The notes: generated by a model from the sequence alone, not told the origin. Counted from the stretch's first letter, positions 52,655-63,511 are shown. The stretch: DNA of 64,000 nucleotides from Amorphophallus konjac (GCA_022559845.1 CM040126.1:50338458-50402457); one strand, 5' to 3'. Numbers and translations are program-made.

Positions 52655-54275
52655 AAGGTCTTTTCTGTGTCGGATTGTAGCCCAAACCCTCTTTATTAAA
52701 ATTAACTCTAGTACACAACATAGTATCTAAGTTTGACCTTCCTTGAACAAATTTTTCTAGGGTTATTTGTTTATCTTCCAGCTCTTTCTGCAATGTTTTA
52801 CACTTTTCTTGAAATTCAGAGTTGACCTTCCTAACAGCTTCATATTTTTCAGTGATCAAGCTGTTTTCACTTTGACTCTCTTGAAACTTTGACTTAAGTT
52901 CATCAAGCTGTTTATGAACTTCCTGGTTTTCAGACTTAAGGTCATCATTTTCTTTTCTGAGAGAGTTCATCTCTTCTAGTTCTTCCTTGAACTTCAGATT
53001 CTCTTTGTTAGTCTGAACCTGCTCTTCAGTGGCAATATTCAATTTTCTCTTTATCATCCTATGCTCTTTGCTCAAAGCATTAAATTTATCTAGCAGTTCA
53101 GCATATGAATCTTCCCAATCATCAATTGTAAAGTTCTCAAAAATATTGGTTACCTCTTCGTCGCTTTTGGCCATGAGGCATATTCCTTCTTCATCTTCCT
53201 CTGAAGAGCTGGCCTCTGGGTCTTCCTCCTCATCACTCCACGTGCAGACCATAGCTTGAGGTTTCTTCTTCTGCACCTTGGAGGTCTTCTTCTGGAGTTC
53301 AAGACATTCACCTTTTATATGTCCTGTCTTCCTACAGTGATAACATGTAATCTTCTTAGTGCTCCTGGTTTTATCATTATTGGAATCAAACTTCTTACCA
53401 GAAGAATACGGCCCTTTTCTTCTGAATGTTTTTCCCTTCGTTCTCAGAAACTTTTGAAACTGACGAGTGAGCATAGCCTGCTCCTCTTGATCAAGGTCTG
53501 ACAAACCGTTAGACTCCCCACTACTACCACCACTGCTGCCGCTACTTTTGCTGCTGGACACCTTGAGGGCAATGTTCTTGCCCCTCTTATCACTTCCTTC
53601 ACCATTCCTTTTGAAGTTCATTTCGTAGGTCATTAGGGATCCTATCAGTTCAGTAACTGTCATTTTCGACAGATCCCTAGACTCTTCTATCACTATGGCT
53701 TTAGTATGCCAAGCGGGGGATAGTGACCTAAGAACTTTCCTGACAATATCCCCTTCTGAAATTTGTTTCCCAAGCCCGTTAAGACTATTAGTAATCAAAG
53801 ACAACCTAGCATACATTTCTGTGATAGTCTCCTCAGATTTCATTTTAAATAATTCATATTCAGAGGTCAGCATGTTTACCTTTGTGGCCTTCACTTGGGA
53901 TGTACCTTCGTAGATCAGCTCTAATTCATCCCACATCTTCTTGGCAGTTTTGCAGGCTGAGATCCGGGCGTACTCATCAGGGTGAACCGCACACTGAATG
54001 ATGTTCAGGGCCGACCAGTTGATGGTTGAGAGTTTGACGTGATCCTCCGTCCACGCATCTTCATTCGGTGGAAGATCATAAGGCCATACGGTGATCACTC
54101 TCCAGAGCTTGTGGCTCTGTGCTCCCATAAACACCTCCATCCTGTTTTTCCAGTAGAAATAGTTAGTACCATCAAAGAAAGGATGGCGACTTATAGACTG
54201 TCCCTCAGCCATGAAGCTTCGAGGACCACTAGATCCAGAATTACCATGGCCGTTGGACCACATGATGGGTAACAT
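52578..54275 (-). CDS. gag: Element B Gag (565 aa), open
   Basis: Structural capsid-like protein of a Sirevirus. Residues 25-60: FDGTNYFYWKNRMEVFM (DUF4219-like). Residues 70-220: UBN2-type Gag domain (AKKMWDELELIYEG; MLTSEYELFKMK; LGKQISEGDIVRKVLRSL; EESRDLSKMTVTELIGSL). A Ser/Gly linker is followed by the zinc knuckle CYHCRKTGHIKGEC (CX2CX4HX4C), an acidic block (SSSEEDEEGICLMAKSDEE) and about 150 residues of coiled coil. The start codon lies a few bases after the primer-binding site, so the leader is almost absent. No nonsense codon, in contrast to pol. Its last about 25 codons may be out of frame (see linker). Confidence 0.92.
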   Translation of the reverse strand: MLPIMWSNGHGNSGSSGPRSFMAEGQSISRHPFFDGTNYFYWKNRMEVFMGAQSHKLWRVITVWPYDLPPNEDAWTEDHVKLSTINWSALNIIQCAVHPDEYARISACKTAKKMWDELELIYEGTSQVKATKVNMLTSEYELFKMKSEETITEMYARLSLITNSLNGLGKQISEGDIVRKVLRSLSPAWHTKAIVIEESRDLSKMTVTELIGSLMTYEMNFKRNGEGSDKRGKNIALKVSSSKSSGSSGGSSGESNGLSDLDQEEQAMLTRQFQKFLRTKGKTFRRKGPYSSGKKFDSNNDKTRSTKKITCYHCRKTGHIKGECLELQKKTSKVQKKKPQAMVCTWSDEEEDPEASSSEEDEEGICLMAKSDEEVTNIFENFTIDDWEDSYAELLDKFNALSKEHRMIKRKLNIATEEQVQTNKENLKFKEELEEMNSLRKENDDLKSENQEVHKQLDELKSKFQESQSENSLITEKYEAVRKVNSEFQEKCKTLQKELEDKQITLEKFVQGRSNLDTMLCTRVNFNKEGLGYNPTQKRPFEFKTRTFCPEKGKGKRENGHTIKL

Positions 54276-54287
54276 GCTCTAATACCA
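54276..54287 (-). other. Primer-binding site of element B
   Basis: Minus strand TGGTATTAGAGC, two bases inside the LTR end; one mismatch to the initiator Met-tRNA complement. Confidence 0.9.
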
Positions 54288-54289
54288 AT

Positions 54290-56280
54290 TGATAGAACGA
54301 AGAGTGTAAGCTAGAGGGGGGAGGGGGGATGAATAGATCACACCCGATTTAAAGCAATTTGAAATAGGAGCTACGAAAACCCAGACACAGAAAGAGAGTT
54401 TCTCTAATTAAGTCATGGAGAGGACCAATGAGCAGAAGTTTAACGAGAGGAGGCCGATACGGAATAGTAAGCGAACAGCTTATGAGCTTTAGACACAATC
54501 AGAAATCACCCATACACACCAAGCAAGAGATCAAATGAGCAAACCACACAAGAGAGACAGAGATTTTTAAGGTGGTTCGATTGCGATATGCAATCTACGT
54601 CCACCCCTTTCTCCTCCGGAGAAAGGCTTCCTTGCACTAAGCAAATTTAAACACGCAGACTCAGTCTACAACACCTGCTGCCAAACAGCTTGCCACAAGG
54701 GAACAAATCCCTCTACACTGATCCTGTAACCCACAGGATCTGAACCTGACCTTGCCCCAGCAAGATCAGAACCGGAGGACCAACCTCCCTTCCTCTAAGC
54801 CAGAGGGTACACACGAGTGAATTCCCTACACTCGCAACTGGAGAACCAATCTCCCTTCCTCTAAGAACACTTAGAGGGTAACAAAGCAGTATAGAAGAAA
54901 TGGGTGAAACAACTTGAAAACGAAGAAATGAAAAGAAAATAGTCACACAAAACAATGAAAATGTAGCTTCCAAAGAAGCAGTCTTTCGAGCTCAAAACAA
55001 AGAAATGATCACTCAGACTCTCTCATCTCTATTCAGGCTCTACTCTCGAATAGGGAGGTTCTTGCACACTCTGTGGCTTCAGATGCTCTCATTTTTCCAA
55101 TCTTCAGCTACTTTCTCTTGCAGTCTTCAACCTCTTTTTATAGCCAGACGATAGTGCATGGCTAACACGATTCCCCCCCATTTCTTCTCACAGATTTGAT
55201 CCCTTTTTGGTTCCATGTGTTAGGATCATCCTATCTGTTCCTTGCCTCGGATCAGGAGCCCTTAAACCTGGTACATTGACTTCCACGTGGAGTAACTTCA
55301 CTGGTTTTGGGTTCGCCGAACACATGCTCGATCATGTGACAAACCTGCCAAGCAAGAGAAAATATTAGTGAAGGCTATATAGACCAAGGTCATGCACAGA
55401 CTTTACGTATCATATAGCGAGTCTAGCACAGACTCTAACTGACATGCGCTGATCTTAAAGCTAATGACATAGACACATGCACAGACCGTAGCCCAAACAA
55501 TGCTTAGACCATATGTCGTGAATAGCAGGTTAAGCACAAATTTTACAGCAATGCACAGACTTTGATTGTGCACAAGCCAAGACATGCACATGCCTTACGT
55601 GCGTGCATCCACAAGGATTGCACCGACCTTGAGTAGAGAATAGCACAGACTTGTTAAGCACAGAACAAGAATTGCACTGACTTAGTATACGTAAGTCAAT
55701 GCGAGACTTGCACAGACTTAGAATGCAGCGTACATAATCATGCACATACATTATTGCACAAGGAAAAGACAATGCACCGACTTGATCATGCGTGGAAGAC
55801 ACTTGCACCGAGGTGCTCAAGCAGACTGAGACGCTGTGTAAAACACAATACATGCACTGAGATTAGACCTATGACTTCTTATTCCCGGACTTAGCAAAGA
55901 AGTGTGCACAGACTTTATGTGCATGGTGTGAGAGTTGCACAGACTTGCTGCTAGCATGCACAAACCCTATTCAGTTAAGATGCAACATCAGCATGGACTC
56001 AATATGCGTAAAACAAAAGATGCATCGACTCAATATGTGTAACACAAAAACTGCACCGACTGTGAAATGCACGAAAGATAGGATATGCACCGAGTTGACA
56101 GTGAATGCACCGACTTGAAATGCATATAAGTAAAGTGTGCACCAACTGTCATTTCATGAGGGCATTTCCAAACAGCTCAGTGTAAATCAGACAAAAACAC
56201 TATATGAAGTATATGTGTTGATAAGCTAATCAAGTTTGACTTATAGTGTATGACATCATCAAAACCGTAGGGATGCAACA
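54290..56280 (-). mobile_element. 5' LTR of element B
   Basis: 1,991 bp. Same layout as the 3' LTR, with the conserved nested hairpin at 54571-54605. TATA at 55135-55142. A 24-bp deletion in the U3 array and an insertion of six G/A bases near 54320 distinguish it. Confidence 0.95.
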
Positions 56281-56335
56281 AAAATGATATCAACACATGA
56301 ATAATGACCGTTTAAAACTTGTTTTGTAGGCTAAG

Positions 56336-57236
56336 ATGGGTGCCGAGCAAGCCCAATGGAGGGAGATGCAGCGTATTGTCCAAGGTTTAACTTAGGCCTT
56401 GCAACAAGTGATGCAAGGCGGAGCACATCATGGAATGGGAGATTTGTATCGGAGCTTCCAAGCAATGAATCCCCCTAAGTTTAGTGGGTCTACTGACCCG
56501 GATGAGGCCGAGAATTGGGTGCAAGAAATAGAAAGGACCTTCAGGGTTACATAATGTATCGACCAGGAGAAGGTGCTATTGGGAACTTATCAATTAGAAA
56601 GAGATGCCCGAGCTTGGTGGGAGTTCGTGGAAGCAATTTTGCCCAACGACCAAGTAATCTGGAATGAGTTCTTAGAATATTTCAACGAGAAGTATTTTTC
56701 AGAGAGAATCCGAGAGAAAAAGGCTATGGAGTTTGCATCACTAAAGCAACGTAATTTATCGGTAGCGGACTATGAAGCGCAGTTTTCTAGACTAGCCCGT
56801 TATGCACCCCACTTAGCTGGCACGGAAAGGATGAGAGCAAAGAGATTCATGAATGGTTTAAAAGTGGAGTTTATTCCTTAGTTGGCTCCGTTAGAAATTC
56901 AGACTTATGCGGAGATGGTCAAAAAGGTGTAACTATTAGAAGATGCTATGGATATGGCAGAACGGATTAAAGGAAAGATTGCCAAGAAAGGGTCAGCTAA
57001 TGGATCCAAGAGTGGGGAACTCGTAAATGGAAAGAAGAGGTCAAATGGAGGTAATGGGTTCTGAAAGGACAAGAAACCCAGGAATGAGGATCTACAAGTT
57101 ATTCCAGCCTAGGAAAAATATGAACATTGCAATAAAGTGGGCACAAACCGGAAGAGTGTTGGTATAAACTTGAAAAATACATCCGTTGCGGGAGTGAAGG
57201 CCATATGATCGCCCGCTGTCCTCTTATAAAGGAGCA
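56336..57236 (+). pseudogene. gag: G1 Gag with zinc knuckles, broken
   Basis: MGAEQAQWREMQRIVQGLT, NPPKFSGSTDPDEAENWVQE, LLGTYQLERDARAWWEFVE (Retrotrans_gag core), FNEKYFSERIREKKAMEFAS, LSVADYEAQFSRLARYAPHL. Six in-frame stops at 56393, 56552, 56879, 56930, 57062 and 57110, then a one-base shift in the first knuckle (about 57140). The second knuckle reads RCGSEGHMIARCP, with the first Cys replaced by Tyr. After the knuckles the sequence goes straight to the element's 3' end. Confidence 0.9.
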
Positions 57237-57422
57237 AGTGTCGCGGGATGAGCAACAAGGTGGACCCAAGCGGCAGGGCAGGCTACAAGCATTGAAAGGT
57301 AACTTTAAACCCTATCTTAGTTAGAAATTTCATATGTGGACATGATGATCATGCATATTTGATGACTTTGTATTCCACTATGTAAGAAAGAAAATCATGT
57401 GAATTTGAGGACCAAATTCTTT
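57237..57422 (+). other. Deletion junction of G1 between gag and the pol end
   Basis: The stretch passes from the nucleocapsid end to TTTGAGGACCAAATTCTTTT, a remnant like the last codons of plant Gypsy pol ORFs, within about 180 bp. No protease or polymerase remains. Confidence 0.6.
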
Positions 57423-57436
57423 TAAGTGGGGGATGG
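57423..57436 (+). other. Polypurine tract of G1
   Basis: TAAGTGGGGGATGG immediately before TGTAGCGACTC. Confidence 0.8.
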
Positions 57437-59860
57437 TGTAGCGACTCGAAACTCTAAAAAGAGAATAAATGATAATCACTATATAATTTTGATATAAGTA
57501 AAATAGAAATAGCTAAATTAGATAATGGGCACTAATATTAAATTAGTGGGCTTTGAAACCCACTACAAATAAATCCTCAAAGATAAAAACCTACTTTTAG
57601 AACTAAGAAAGCCAAAGCCCAATAGAGAACCAAGCCCACTAAGCCTTACGTTAAAAACTTGGTTGAATGTCCTATTTCGAAAAGGTTAGGTCGATGTATG
57701 TATGAAGGAGACCTTAGGGTTCTCTGATCAAACAGGGATAGCGACGTTGGAAGAGGTAGGATTTGATTAAAACATGGGAAGTTGGAGTTTGATCGGACTG
57801 CAACTCCTTGTTAGGAGTCTTCTTCCTCTTCTTCCTACTGAGTTCATGCATTAGGCTGCTGCCGCTGCTGCCGTTGCACAACGTTGAGAAGAAGCGTTAG
57901 CTTCTTTCTCTTCTTCTTCCTTCTTGCTTCATCTGCAACATTCGTCTGCATCCTCTGCTACTTCCTGTTCTTCTTCCTACGTCTTCGTCCTTCAAGCATC
58001 GTAAGGTAGGCAATCTCCCAAGCCAAATAGTAAAGAAACTATCATGCTAGAGGATAGTGCATGCATGAAATCCTTGTTCCCATCTCTATATGTTGTCTCC
58101 ATGATCCACGCTGTTGTCAGTTTTATGAAGGTTAGTGGTTTCTGTTTTATGTAAAAAAATAACGACCAGAACAATGGTCGCTGATTAATGAACGTCAGTG
58201 TAGAAGGGAGCTAATTTCTGAATTGGCGACGATCTTCTAGACGCTATTTAATTAGCGACCATCACCCAGACACTATTTCTTTTAGCATATTTAATAAATA
58301 ACACATGCTTAAATTTTAATAACTATGGAACCTGATTATACTATTTCTACATGAGTACATTTTTAGAGTCTCCATATTTTTCTCTACATTTCCATGTAAT
58401 TAGTTTCCTAAAAATCCTCATAAACAGCAAAGCGCCACTGTTCATGCAAACTTAAGAAAATGAACAGTGATTTGTTTCTAAAAACGTATCTGGGCAGTGC
58501 ATGTTGAGTTGCAAGCCTAAAAAAATTGGTGATTGTTCGCACATTCGCTTCTTAATAAAATAGCGCCTCTATATAGAGATGCTGATTCCTGGTAAATAGT
58601 TAAAAAAATTGAAATAACCCAGAAAATTATGAATTGACGTCCATAACATGGATGCTATTTAGAGATATGGCGCCTTCTTGAAAGGACACTAATTCATTGT
58701 ATTATTATAAAAATTCAATAAAATATTGATTTAGCGCCTCTCTAAACAGACGCTAATTTACAATATGGCACCTATTCATTCTGACGTGAATTCCTTATCT
58801 CTCATGTTTTATCGGATTTTGGCCCATACCGCGGGTCTGATGACACTTCTATCTCAAGTCCGAGATAGAGTCCATGTTTCACATTGTTTCATGTTGATAC
58901 CCTATTTTCTTGGAGATTGAATGACCCTCCGCCGGATATTCCTTCCATAGGATTAGAATTTCTCTCTCTAAGGCCTCCGTAAGACTTCGCTAGCCTTGGA
59001 TTCCCTCAAGGCAACTGAGCAGGTTGTACCTTCAAAAACCTGGAACCCATGATAGTCATGTCACTTTGAAGAAACATGACGCCCTAGCCATCATGAAGCG
59101 CTGTTTCTGGCGTTCTGTAAGAGTCTGTCATTGGCGACCAGGCCAGTTGACACGAAAATATGAAATAGCGGCTGTCACAGTGGATGCTATTTCTTCGTGC
59201 CTGTCCTGGTCACAGAATTAGCGACCACTACAGTGGACGCGTATTCTGTAATTGGCGGCTGTCTGAGTGGACGCGAATTATCCCATATTTGATGAATGTC
59301 CTGGTTTTTATATGATTTATCATCATGTCATCTTGTCCAAAGTTCTATCCTTGGAATCCGTGAATCTGCCTTAATGTTCCTACATGACTTGATCCTTGAA
59401 AATCTTTTGGCCATTAATTGACGTGGAATTGGTCTATAATTTAAAAGGGGCTATGGGTCCAACAAACTTGACACTAAATGCTAGAACAAAAGTTACGGGG
59501 TCCGGATCTGATCCCATGGACGAGACAAAGTCTAAACATGTGCTGATATTATGATTGATCGGGTGTGGCATTGCACCAGTGAAAAGCAAGATTGATCTAT
59601 GACACTTCCACAAATTATTGACATGTTCACGGCTCAAAATATTTGAATCCATATTGTATATATGGCCAATCTTACAAATGATAGTCTCCTGATATGCTCT
59701 TGTGAAAGCGAGCACCTTATTGAAATACTTATTATTGTCTCATCATGATTGTCCTTGAAATTATTTCCTAAGTATTGTCCTGTCCATTTCTCTTATAGTT
59801 CTTGAAATTATTTTTGAATTATTAATCTGTCTCATGCCATTATAGTTCTTGATTATTGTG
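57437..59860 (+). mobile_element. 3' LTR of G1, interrupted by element C
   Basis: Collinear with 42379-44890 and highly similar, minus the 90-bp segment noted above. Carries hairpin-unit array 4 (58150-59290), the copy of array 3. Stops at ATTATTGTG, where the 5' LTR continues TACCCTTGC; element C starts there. Confidence 0.88.
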
Positions 59861-60048
59861 TGTTGCGTACGGACTGAATAGATCTAGAGGGGGGGTGAAT
59901 AGATCTAGCCCCTTTTTCAATTTATAAACCAAAGATCGACTAGACCTTAAGCAAACTATGGGTTGCAAAGATAAAAATGATAACTACAGCGACAGCAAGC
60001 AATAAGAAGAGCACACACCACAAGCAAAACCACAAGACAGGATTTTTA

Positions 60049-60101
60049 GGTGGTTCAGTCTCTTCCCGAGACTTACGTCCACCCCTCGCTCAACTTGAGC
60101 A
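60049..60101 (-). other. Conserved leader hairpin pair, element C copy
   Basis: GGTGG (60049-60053) with CCACC (60079-60083), inner 6-bp stem 60057-60062/60068-60073. The neighbouring stem pairs at eight of nine positions around a 3-nt loop. Confidence 0.72.
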
Positions 60102-60805
60102 AGGCTTCACTAAATGAGAACTCCTGATCTCAACCAACACACCGCTGATACACAGCTTCTTCCCGCTGACACACAGCTTGTACCCGCTGCCTCACAGCTT
60201 GACACTTGATGTAATGAAAAGAACAAAAGATGCAACAGGACTGAACAAGAGCTTTTGAATCAAAGAAAAAGAGTTCAGCCTGGGACTGCAGGTAACAGGA
60301 ATAGACTCCCTGTGGAACTTCCAGACGATTGCCTTCAGTTGCGACACTGCTGGAGTCTTGCTTGCCTTGAGTCAGTCTTCCTTCTGTAGCAATGAAGATG
60401 CCTTCGGTCTTGTGCAGTCTTTGTGGTTTCTGAAGAGCCACTCCTTCTTTCCTCTTTCAGAGTATCTTCGTGGGTGTATTCTTTCTTTTTCTTCTACTCT
60501 GTGTTCCACACCCCGCTCTCTGTCATCTTTACCTTTTGTACCAGTTCTTTTCAAAGTATAGGCTTTTCCCGCGCAGATTCGTAATTGAGCGCACATCCAT
60601 TGGATTATCGGCTAGAAAACAGGGAGATGATTTACCCGAAAGATTTGATTAAGTTTGACTGGTTCTTTCCAAGATTCTCTCCTTAAATCCAGTGCGGAAT
60701 CTTATCATCTGAACCGCCCAACAACCTGCAGCAACAACCTGCAGGTTTCTCTCAACAGAAACTGAATTCGGTTAGAGTTCAGTTCTGGACGCTGCTTCGC
60801 CTGTG

Positions 60806-61074
60806 GTCGACCATGATCTTATCGCTGGTCGACAGATAATAATGTCCAGACGACTGTTTATTCTGGCTGATGCTCGTGGTCGACAACGACCTTCTCGTTG
60901 GTCGACAGGGGGTAAATGTCCAGACGATTGATGGTTCAGACTGATGCTTGTATTGCTTCGTGGTCGACAACGGGCAGGCCTTTGGTTGACCACCGAAGCT
61001 TGTACAGAGGAAAAGTAACTGGAGCTGTGTCTTGTTGGATTCGCTGGTCGACACTAACCTCTTCACTGGTCGAC
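60806..61074 (-). repeat. Seven GTCGAC boxes in the U3 of element C
   Basis: At 60806, 60838, 60879, 60901, 60963, 61047 and 61069, most as GGTCGACA or GGTCGACC. Four more lie at 63262, 63284, 63337 and 63359 in the noncoding tail. Confidence 0.9.
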
Positions 61075-61290
61075 AGGCAACCCTTGAAAACTTCCTCTGA
61101 TCTGTTGACTTCATTAGTACTTCAGTAAACCTGAAATAACTTGAGCATTCAGATTAGTATTGATTTGGACACATCCATCATATGAAGACGCAATCAATCA
61201 ATCTTGCATGTGTTGTGTTATTAAAATAGTAGATCTTTGATTAGTCACACATATCCTTTGTCATCATCAAAACTAAAGGGATGCACAACA

Positions 61291-61307
61291 TTCTCCCCCT
61301 TTTTGAT
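61291..61307 (-). other. Polypurine tract of element C
   Basis: Plus strand TTCTCCCCCTTTTTGAT; on the minus strand AAAAAGGGGGAGAA precedes TGTTGTGCATCC. Confidence 0.9.
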
Positions 61308-61524
61308 GATGACAACCATGAGTCATTGTGACAAAACATGCAATTATTTCAGCCAGACAATTCATTTGATATGTTATTCAAAAACATCCTAGCATTAGGT
61401 ACTAGGTGACTCAACACAGAGAAGGTAAGATGAAACTAACATAAGTAGACTTGGCATTATTTAGCACAATGACATTGACATAAGACTCTCTCTCCCCCTT
61501 TGTCAACAAAAAAAAGAGGGGAAA
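61308..61524 (-). other. Noncoding gap between the coiled-coil ORF and the polypurine tract
   Basis: No coding signal. An extra CTCCCCCT tract lies near 61492. Confidence 0.6.
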
Positions 61525-62055
61525 TCAAAAAGTCACTCCGAAGAGGACGAGGAACTGTCGATCTTCACACTTTTTTGCCTTGGGAGCGGGCTTGCCAACA
61601 ATGCGTGCACAGTACACCCGTAGTCTCTGGAGTTCTGAAATGGTATCGCGGTGAAATTGTTTGTTCTGCTCAGTGGTGAACGAGATGCACGTACCCATTT
61701 CTTCGGACACTAGAGCTATAGTGCCAACCAGTCGGTTAAATCTTGAGCTGGCATGGGCAGAATGTTCCTGCTGCTTGATAAATCTGGACTCCATCTGCTG
61801 CTCTAGTCTTTGAACCCTCAGTTCCAAGCGCCCGGTGGCAGCATTCATGTTCTCTTGAAATGATTGGAATTGGGAGGTGAGAGAGGACAGCTGAGATGAA
61901 ATCTGGAGAAGTACACCGTGCGACTCAGGGTTGGATGTGAAAGGAGGTGGTGGAGCAGAAGTTGATGGAACCGAAGGTGAAAAAGAGATGAACGACCTAG
62001 GGACCCAGGCGATTGTTTTTATAGGGCAAAATGAAATACGAAGAGTCCTGGGTGT
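61525..62055 (-). pseudogene. C-terminal part of an extra gene in element C (proline-rich then coiled coil)
   Basis: Open from 62055 to the stop at 61525-61527: RISFCPIKTIAWVPRSF, PSTSAPPPPFTSNPESHGV, then a heptad-like stretch LLQISSQLSSLTSQFQSF, LRVQRLEQQMESRFIKQ and a basic end (GKPAPKAKKCED). No start in a good context and no N-terminal domain upstream, so it is a remnant. Position (after pol, same strand, before the 3' LTR) and tail structure parallel the extra gene of element D. Confidence 0.55.
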
Positions 62056-63511
62056 TTATCCTAGGGTAGTGAAACAGCTTGGTGAAGAAAATGAAGGGTC
62101 AGGATTTAATCAGCCGAATTAAGTTTTGGGGGAATTGATTGAAGTGTACACCCTTTCCTTAATGAAGCATTTATTTAACCTATCCACCCTTAGCAGAGAC
62201 CACCTTGTAAACAAGTAGAGTGGGCCTAGTGGTTCACTTGAATTTGAAAGTATTGCACCAATAAGCTTACGCCCCATATCTAATTTCCTCCACATGACTT
62301 CTTAAACTTATAATAGATTTCATGAGATGATTTTAATAGCTGTGCTTGCTGAACAGTGTTTTCAACTTTTCTTTGCATGCCATGCCTCTGGTCAACCATT
62401 TTCCTCTGCCTTTTAGATAATTTTGAGTTTTTCCTTTTGGAATCATTTTGAAAGCTGTGGTCAGGTTTATCACATGCTTTTCTACACGAGGAGACACGCT
62501 TTTTACACGCTAGAAACCTCGGCTACTTAGCATGCCTAACCATTCCACTTTTAACTGGGACACACCTTTTATCCGTGAGGATATACGTTTATCAGACGCC
62601 AATATCCCCAGTTACTCAGTATGCCCAATCTCAATAATTTTTGATAGTAGCAGAGATAGATTGATTCTTCATGACACACATGCCTCTCACTTATTTTTCA
62701 TCCATTTTTTTTTAAAATGGGAGGCAGTAGTTTCTCAGAATCCAATCCATTGCTCTACCATGAAGACAGAGTTATGGCGTATTCCACGTGCATTCATGCT
62801 ATATTTTTGGATTTATATTAACTGTTCAGCACGGGCACAGGTAGAGAAACCGACTTACTACTAAAAATCATAAGTCTTCAAAATCATGTGACAGAATCAT
62901 AGTTATGGTTTGAATTTATTGAAGTAGTACAGTCCAAATCCTCATTACTACACTCAACCTCTACTCTTATTGATTACATTGGTGATTTTATTGGAAGATA
63001 TGGTTAGGTTATTCAATGTTTTATCAAGGAATGAGTTTACACTTTTTCTCCCCCTCAATTTGAGAATCCATGCTGAAATAAAAAATAATGTTGGCCAGGA
63101 TGAGATAGAAAGACACAGGGAATGGAAAGTATGGATGATGATGAATGAGTGAAGATGAATCTGAGCCCAAACAGTTTAAACAGTCCAGAAGATTCCCTAC
63201 CAGAACTAGTGTCAACCAGGAACCTGTCTAAAGTGGACATTTGCTTCCGTACAGATCCATTGTCGACCATGGGACTATCTATTGTCGACATCTGCGTAGT
63301 CACAGAACCCATCCAGTATCCTGTCCTGATGACATTGTCGACCACTGCCCAGTCGTTGGTCGACCACCAGAGCTAACCAGTAGCAGTACCAGGAGCTTGC
63401 AGGCTTGCTTCAGTAATCAGTTGAACCCCCAACCCTACCAGTAGCAGACACTTAACTGACACAACTACTTGCAGAAATGACAGAAAGCCATAAACAGAAC
63501 ATATCAATATT
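62056..63511 (-). other. Noncoding tail of element C
   Basis: Holds the duplicated hairpin block (62488-62530 and 62577-62619), a polypurine-like tract (plus CTCCCCCT near 63048) and four GTCGAC boxes (63262-63364). No gene found. Confidence 0.65.
62488..62619 (-). repeat. Duplicated hairpin block in the tail of element C
   Basis: GAGGAGACACGC...CTCGGCTACTTAGCATGCC and GAGGATATACG...ATATCCCCAGTTACTCAGTATGCC, about 90 bp apart. In RNA sense the closing stems are CGAGG/CCTCG and GGATAT/ATATCC. Element B has the same block twice with GGAGTC/GTCTCC. Confidence 0.62.

Larger units (their letters stand above)
45461..56280 (-). mobile_element. Complete Copia/Sirevirus element 'B' (10,820 bp)
   Basis: Both LTRs present (45461-47464 and 54290-56280), ends TGTTG...ATCA in element orientation, and a perfect 5-bp target duplication AAAAT (45456-45460 and 56281-56285). 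Order in the minus direction: LTR, primer-binding site, gag, pol, long noncoding tail, polypurine tract, LTR. Large Gag with coiled coil, several polypurine-like tracts and a repeat-rich U3 mark it as a Sirevirus. By eye the first 285 bp of the two LTRs differ at about a dozen substitutions (about 4%) plus small indels, so insertion is not very recent. Confidence 0.95.
42379..59860 (+). mobile_element. Gypsy element 'G1': gag-only (TR-GAG type), host of two Copia insertions
   Basis: 5' LTR 42379-45303, Met-type primer-binding site 45308-45320, interior 45304-45460 plus 56281-57436 (about 1.3 kb once element B is removed), polypurine tract, 3' LTR from 57437. The interior encodes Gag and zinc knuckles only; protease, reverse transcriptase, RNase H and integrase are absent. 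It therefore relied on proteins of another element. The 3' LTR is cut at 59860 by element C and should resume beyond 64000. Confidence 0.82.
59861..61290 (-). mobile_element. 3' LTR of element C
   Basis: 1,430 bp. U5-terminal hairpin: TAGATCTA (59879-59886) pairs with TAGATCTA (59900-59907), C-rich 13-nt loop on the minus strand. Conserved nested hairpin 60049-60083 with inner stem AGTCTC/GAGACT, next hairpin 60081-60101. U3 holds seven GTCGAC boxes between 60806 and 61074. Confidence 0.92.
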
